Assembly (NCBI GenBank): GCA_020443945.1
Contig: JAIZWN010000548.1
Span: 1-7,101 of the forward strand
Source of the DNA: Candidatus Thiosymbion ectosymbiont of Robbea hypermnestra
GTDB lineage: Bacteria > Pseudomonadota > Gammaproteobacteria > Chromatiales > Chromatiaceae
DNA length: 7,101 nucleotides
Direction: 5' to 3'
Shown here: one piece after another, positions 4,345 to 7,101 of the stretch
How positions within the stretch are numbered: the first letter of the stretch is position 1
Layout: every line of letters starts with the position of its first letter
The notes under the pieces: generated by a model
Told to the model about the DNA's origin: nothing
Database searches by the model: none
The model's input: only the letters and a program-made list of their open reading frames with translations
Position numbers and translations under genes: made by a program

Positions 4345-6118
4345 GGGGTCTGGTTTCCAAAGGGTCGGGCCCGCCGGCGGGACCGGGCGATGGCTCCGGG
4401 ACCCGGTTCAGCCGCGCGTCGAGGAAAGGGAGGATCTCGTCGATGGGGACCAGGCGCGGCTCGGTATCACGTCGGCCCTGGTATTCCAGCCTGCCCGCGT
4501 CCAGGCCCTTGTCGCCGATGACGATCCGGTGGGGGATGCCGATGAGTTCCATGTCCGCGAACATGAACCCCGGGCGCGCGTCCCGGTCGTCCAGCAGTAC
4601 CTCGATCCCGGCCGCCGTCAGTCGTTGGTGCAACGCCTCGGCCGTTTCCCGGACCCGATAGGACTTGTGCAGCTTCATGGGCAGCAGCGCGACCTGAAAG
4701 GGCGCCAGGGGCGCGGGCCAGACGATGCCCTTGGGGTCGTGGTTCTGCTCGATGGCGGCGGCCACCACGCGGGAGACGCCGATGCCGTAGCAGCCCATCT
4801 CCGGATGCACGGCCTTACCGGCCTCGTCCAGGACGGTCGCCTGCATGGCCTCGCTGTATTTGCGCCCGAGCTGGAAGATGTGGCCAACCTCGATCCCGCG
4901 GGCGATGGTCAGGGTCCCCTTGCCGTCGGGGCTCGGGTCCCCCGCCTGGACATTGCGCAGATCCGCCACCTGGGGCAGAGGCAGGTCGCGTCCCCAGTTG
5001 ATACCGAACCAATGCTTGCCGTCCCGGTTGGCGCCGGCGCTGAAATCCGCCGTTACCGCCACCGTGCGATCGGCGATGCAGGGAATGGGCAGCTCCAGCG
5101 GTCCCAGGGAGCCCGGCCCGGCGCCCACGGCGGCGCGGATCTCCGCCTCGGTAGCCATACGCAGGGGGGTCGCCACCTGGGGCAGCTTCTCGGCCTTGGC
5201 CGGATTCAGGGCCTGATCGCCACGCACCAGCAAGGCGACGAGGTCCGTTCCGGCCCCCTCGGCGGCGGCGACGACCAGGGTCTTCACCGTCCGCTCGATG
5301 GGCTGATCGAACTGGTCCACCAGATCGGCGATGGTCCTGGCGTCGGGGGTATCCACCAGACGTAGCGCCTCGGCGGGAGCCGCGGGCTCGACCGCCGGCG
5401 CCAGGGCCTCGGCGAGCTCCAGGTTGGCGGCATACTCGCCCTCGGTGGCAAAGGCGATGGCGTCCTCGCCGGAATCGGCCAGGACATGAAACTCATGGGA
5501 GGCATGGCCGCCGATACTGCCGGTACCGGCCTGAACGGGGCGGAATTGTAGCCCGCACCGGCGGAAGATCCGGCCGTAGGTCTCGAACATGACCTGATAG
5601 GTAGCGGCGAGAGAGGCCGCGTCCAGGTGGAAGGAATAGGCATCCTTCATCACGAACTCGCGGGCCCGCATGACGCCGAAGCGGGGGCGGATTTCGTCCC
5701 GGAACTTGGTCTGGATCTGGTAGAAATTGACCGGAAGCTGCTTATAGCTGCGCAGCTCGTTGCGGGCGAGCTCGGTAATGAGCTCCTCGTGGGTGGGGCC
5801 GAAGCAGAAATCCCGCTGATGGCGATCATGGAAGCGCAGCAGCTCCGGTCCATAGCGCTCCCAACGGCCGGAGGCCCGCCAGAGCTCCGCGGGCTGCACG
5901 GCGGGCATCAGCACCTCCAGGGCCCCGGCGCGGTCCATCTCCTCGCGCACAATCCGCTCCACCTTGCGCAGCACCCGCAATCCCAGGGGCAGCCAAGTAT
6001 AGAGCCCCGCCGCGAGCCGGCGGATCATGCCGGCGCGCAACATCAGCCGATGGCTGGCGACCTCCGCGTCGCCGGGGGTCTCCTTGAGGGTGTGTAGGGG
6101 AAATTCCGAGGTACGCAT
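4337..6118 (-). CDS. proS: Prolyl-tRNA synthetase, bacterial type with editing domain
   Basis: ProS charges tRNA-Pro with proline in the cytosol. It is a class II synthetase of the bacterial type, here 593 residues against about 570 in E. coli. The catalytic domain starts with MRTSEFPLHTLKE and contains LRAGMIRRLAAGLYTWLPLG (27-46), the motif-2 region GPTHEE (107-112) to RDEIRPRFGVMRAREFVMKDAYSF (140-163), and motif 3 GCYGIGVSR (442-450). Between motifs 2 and 3, about residues 223-405, lies the YbaK-like insertion that hydrolyses mischarged Ala-tRNA-Pro. The anticodon-binding domain runs from about 470 to 566, with LLDDRDARPGFMFADMELIGIPHRIVIG (508-535). A proline-rich tail (574-593) accounts for the extra length and runs into fabA. 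The ATG at 6118 has a ribosome site GGAG five nt upstream and a promoter at 6148-6176. It is the first gene of the proS-fabA unit. Confidence 0.98.
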   Translation of the reverse strand: MRTSEFPLHTLKETPGDAEVASHRLMLRAGMIRRLAAGLYTWLPLGLRVLRKVERIVREEMDRAGALEVLMPAVQPAELWRASGRWERYGPELLRFHDRHQRDFCFGPTHEELITELARNELRSYKQLPVNFYQIQTKFRDEIRPRFGVMRAREFVMKDAYSFHLDAASLAATYQVMFETYGRIFRRCGLQFRPVQAGTGSIGGHASHEFHVLADSGEDAIAFATEGEYAANLELAEALAPAVEPAAPAEALRLVDTPDARTIADLVDQFDQPIERTVKTLVVAAAEGAGTDLVALLVRGDQALNPAKAEKLPQVATPLRMATEAEIRAAVGAGPGSLGPLELPIPCIADRTVAVTADFSAGANRDGKHWFGINWGRDLPLPQVADLRNVQAGDPSPDGKGTLTIARGIEVGHIFQLGRKYSEAMQATVLDEAGKAVHPEMGCYGIGVSRVVAAAIEQNHDPKGIVWPAPLAPFQVALLPMKLHKSYRVRETAEALHQRLTAAGIEVLLDDRDARPGFMFADMELIGIPHRIVIGDKGLDAGRLEYQGRRDTEPRLVPIDEILPFLDARLNRVPEPSPGPAGGPDPLETRPHE

Positions 6119-6147
6119 ACCGCTCCGGCGAGGCTACAAAATAGTCT

Positions 6148-6176
6148 ATTCTATTGGCCGCGGGGGCCGTAAACAA
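6148..6176 (-). promoter_or_regulatory. Candidate sigma-70 promoter of proS-fabA
   Basis: On the minus strand, TTGTTT (6176-6171, 3 of 6) is followed by 17 nt and TAGAAT (6153-6148, 5 of 6). This predicts a transcription start near 6141 and a leader of about 23 nt carrying the GGAG ribosome site of proS. The rest of the 208-nt gap between the transpeptidase stop and proS shows no gene or clear terminator that I can support. Confidence 0.5.
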
Positions 6177-6304
6177 GCGACCAGTAGGCGAGTAGGAACC
6201 GGCACGTCACCGAGCGGGGTTCGCGGCGCCTTCCCTGCCGCCTTGTCCGTTCGGTTTCCAGGGGCATGGGGAATACTCCACTCCTGAATCCATAAGAGTT
6301 CCAG

Positions 6305-6330
6305 AAAAACAGGGTGAAATGGGGTACTAG
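6305..6330 (+). repeat. 26-bp repeat, copy 1 (inverted relative to 6972-6997)
   Basis: This copy has the form AAAAAC-AGGGTGAAAT-GGGGTACTAG and matches the reverse complement of 6972-6997 at 24 of 26 positions. The two differences are both C/T changes. It overlaps the 3' end of the transpeptidase gene: the minus-strand stop codon TAG (6329-6327) is supplied by the CTAG end of the repeat. Together with copy 2 it brackets the gene as an inverted pair. Confidence 0.75.
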
Positions 6331-6809
6331 CGGATCTCCACCGGCGTGCCCGTCGGGACCTGGTCGAAGAGCTCCATCAGGTCCCGATTGCGCATACGGA
6401 TGCAGCCGTGGGAAACCGGTTTTCCCATGGGCTCGGTATCCGGGCAACCATGGATATAGATGTAGCGGCACAGGGTATCCACGCACCCACCCCGATTGCG
6501 CCCGAACTCCAACCCGGTAAGCCACAGGATACGGGTCAGGATCCAATCCCGCTCGGGGTCGCGCTTCGCCAGCTCCGGGCCATAGCGTTCCCCGGTCGCC
6601 CGGCGGCCCACGAACACCGTCCCTTCCGGACAGCCGGCCCCGATCCGGATGCGCACCCGATGCATCCCCCTCGGCGTGCAACCACTGTCCCGTTGCTCGC
6701 CGGGGCCATTGCGGGCGGTGGAGATCGGATACCGGACAAGCACCCGCTCCCCTTCCAGAAGCGCCAGGCTCTGAGCAGCAAGATCGACCAGAATACGCCT
6801 GGCAGACAT
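6327..6809 (-). CDS. YkuD-type L,D-transpeptidase-like protein
   Basis: L,D-transpeptidases use a catalytic cysteine to form 3-3 cross-links in peptidoglycan or attach proteins to it. This 160-residue protein is essentially a lone YkuD domain. It begins ARRILVDLAAQSLALLEGERVLVRYPIST (3-31), then DSGCTPRGMHRVRI (41-54). The catalytic signature is YIYIH (116-120, H120) ending in SHGCIRMRN (133-141, C136). I see no signal peptide, lipobox or membrane helix, unusual for a periplasmic enzyme; family members of this short form that I recall also start abruptly. The frame is open to a GTG at 6896, but that lies in a repeat (6892-6921). ATGs at 6830 (MSERVNG) and 6809 are the realistic starts; I prefer 6809 because the conserved domain begins immediately after it. 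Neither has a strong ribosome site. The stop codon lies in the 26-bp repeat. It may not be co-transcribed with proS, which has its own promoter. Confidence 0.85.
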   Translation of the reverse strand: MSARRILVDLAAQSLALLEGERVLVRYPISTARNGPGEQRDSGCTPRGMHRVRIRIGAGCPEGTVFVGRRATGERYGPELAKRDPERDWILTRILWLTGLEFGRNRGGCVDTLCRYIYIHGCPDTEPMGKPVSHGCIRMRNRDLMELFDQVPTGTPVEIR

Positions 6810-6891
6810 TCCGTTCACTCGCTCGGACATTCGGTAGTGTTCTAATTTTGTTGTTATCAGTACGGATACACCCAATAAACCGCAGACGTGA

Positions 6892-6921
6892 ACCACGGAT
6901 ACACACGGATGGACACGAATA
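6892..6921. repeat. 10-bp-period repeat, CACGGAT type
   Basis: Three consecutive 10-bp units are ACCACGGATA (6892-6901), CACACGGATG (6902-6911) and GACACGAATA (6912-6921). A stray related unit, TACGGATACA, lies at 6861-6870. The consensus core is CACGGAT. It resembles the CACGGATAAACACGGAT-type short repeats that I recall as common in intergenic DNA of diverse bacteria. Its position upstream of the transpeptidase gene argues against translation starting at the GTG within it. Confidence 0.5.
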
Positions 6922-6971
6922 GTTTACCGGCCCCCAAAGCCCCTCAGTTCATCGGAGAGCGCGTCGCCCCC

Positions 6972-6997
6972 CTAGTACCCCGTTTCACCCTATTTTT
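6972..6997 (-). repeat. 26-bp repeat, copy 2 (inverted relative to 6305-6330)
   Basis: On the minus strand this reads AAAAAT-AGGGTGAAAC-GGGGTACTAG, 24 of 26 identical to copy 1. It lies 163 bp upstream of the preferred transpeptidase ATG. Immediately beside it, a partial second unit (AGGGTGAAA on the minus strand, 7003-6995) makes a short direct repeat. It is separated by 8 bp from the large stem-loop at 7006-7091. Confidence 0.75.
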
Positions 6998-7005
6998 CAC
7001 CCTCA

Positions 7006-7091
7006 GAGCCCTCCCAACCGCGCTCAGGCGAGAGGAGAGCACCGAGCGAGAGAGCCACGCCACGCCTGGCCTTGGCGCGGTTGGGGGGCTC
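7006..7091. repeat. Long GC-rich imperfect stem-loop
   Basis: The left arm GAGCCCTCCCAACCGCGC (7006-7023) pairs with GCGCGGTTGGGGGGCTC (7075-7091) over its whole length, with a single extra base in the left arm. Inside it, CAGGCG (7025-7030) pairs with CGCCTG (7063-7068), extending the stem after a small bulge. The loop (7031-7062) is purine-rich on the left side. No reading frame of note crosses it. It could be a palindromic dispersed repeat, a non-autonomous mobile element or a structured RNA. The window ends 10 bp beyond it, so its full extent is unknown. Confidence 0.65.
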
Positions 7092-7101
7092 CCTTCGGAC
7101 G

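Noticed and set aside
4319..5365. Open frame of 348 codons on the plus strand opposite proS
   Set aside because: It has the same mirror-image composition opposite an unmistakable proS and no recognisable motifs.
6207..6293. Small 28-codon frame on the minus strand between the transpeptidase and proS
   Set aside because: It has only a weak GGAA before its ATG and no recognisable sequence, so it is not supportable as a gene.
6810..6896. Upstream extension of the transpeptidase from a GTG at 6896, with a hydrophobic stretch that could pass for a signal peptide
   Set aside because: The GTG lies within a CACGGAT repeat, no ribosome site precedes it, and the conserved domain starts at 6809. I remain unsure about the ATG at 6830.
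6151..6906. Open frame of 251 codons on the minus strand overlapping the transpeptidase
   Set aside because: It is out of frame with the YkuD motifs, low in recognisable content, and crosses the repeats and the proS promoter.
1..7101. CRISPR array, tRNA, rRNA or riboswitch
   Set aside because: I saw no regularly spaced direct repeats of CRISPR length, no cloverleaf with a T-loop motif and no rRNA-like sequence.

Overview
The window looks like chromosomal DNA from a GC-rich gammaproteobacterium. The evidence is a gammaproteobacterial-type RecA with full-length RecX, a FabA whose catalytic residues fall at E. coli numbering, and a bacterial-type prolyl-tRNA synthetase with an editing insertion. 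Several small intergenic repeats resemble those I recall from sulfur- and methane-oxidising gammaproteobacteria. I cannot place it at genus level. Every gene I accept is on the minus strand, so transcription runs from high to low coordinates.

Layout in the direction of transcription. (1) 7101-6810: non-coding, with a large GC-rich imperfect stem-loop (7006-7091), one copy of a 26-bp repeat (6972-6997) and a short 10-bp-period repeat (6892-6921). (2) 6809-6327: a small YkuD-type L,D-transpeptidase-like protein without a visible signal peptide. Its stop codon lies inside the second, inverted copy of the 26-bp repeat. (3) 6118-2227: a housekeeping block, proS-fabA-recA-recX. proS and fabA overlap by 8 nt, recA and recX by 4 nt, and a 106-nt gap separates fabA from recA. 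(4) 2152-605 and on to 262: accessory genes where many gammaproteobacteria carry alaS after recX. These are a DUF4143-type AAA+ ATPase and a TumE-like toxin (DUF6516) overlapping an HTH antitoxin. (5) 261-1: no gene, only a run of degenerate dispersed repeats and hairpins.

The housekeeping genes serve recombinational repair (recA and its modulator recX), unsaturated fatty-acid synthesis (fabA) and tRNA charging (proS). The accessory genes look like stabilisation or defence-type cargo, and the repeats around them suggest a site of repeated insertion.

I see no proven new system. The most interesting signal is that the two accessory transcription units have promoters of the same architecture: a TTGA(C/G)A -35 box, 17 nt, a -10 box, exactly 6 nt, then ATG. 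This predicts leaderless mRNAs. Each promoter is also overlaid by a distinct inverted repeat that could be an operator. The second most interesting signal is the inverted 26-bp repeat pair bracketing the transpeptidase gene.
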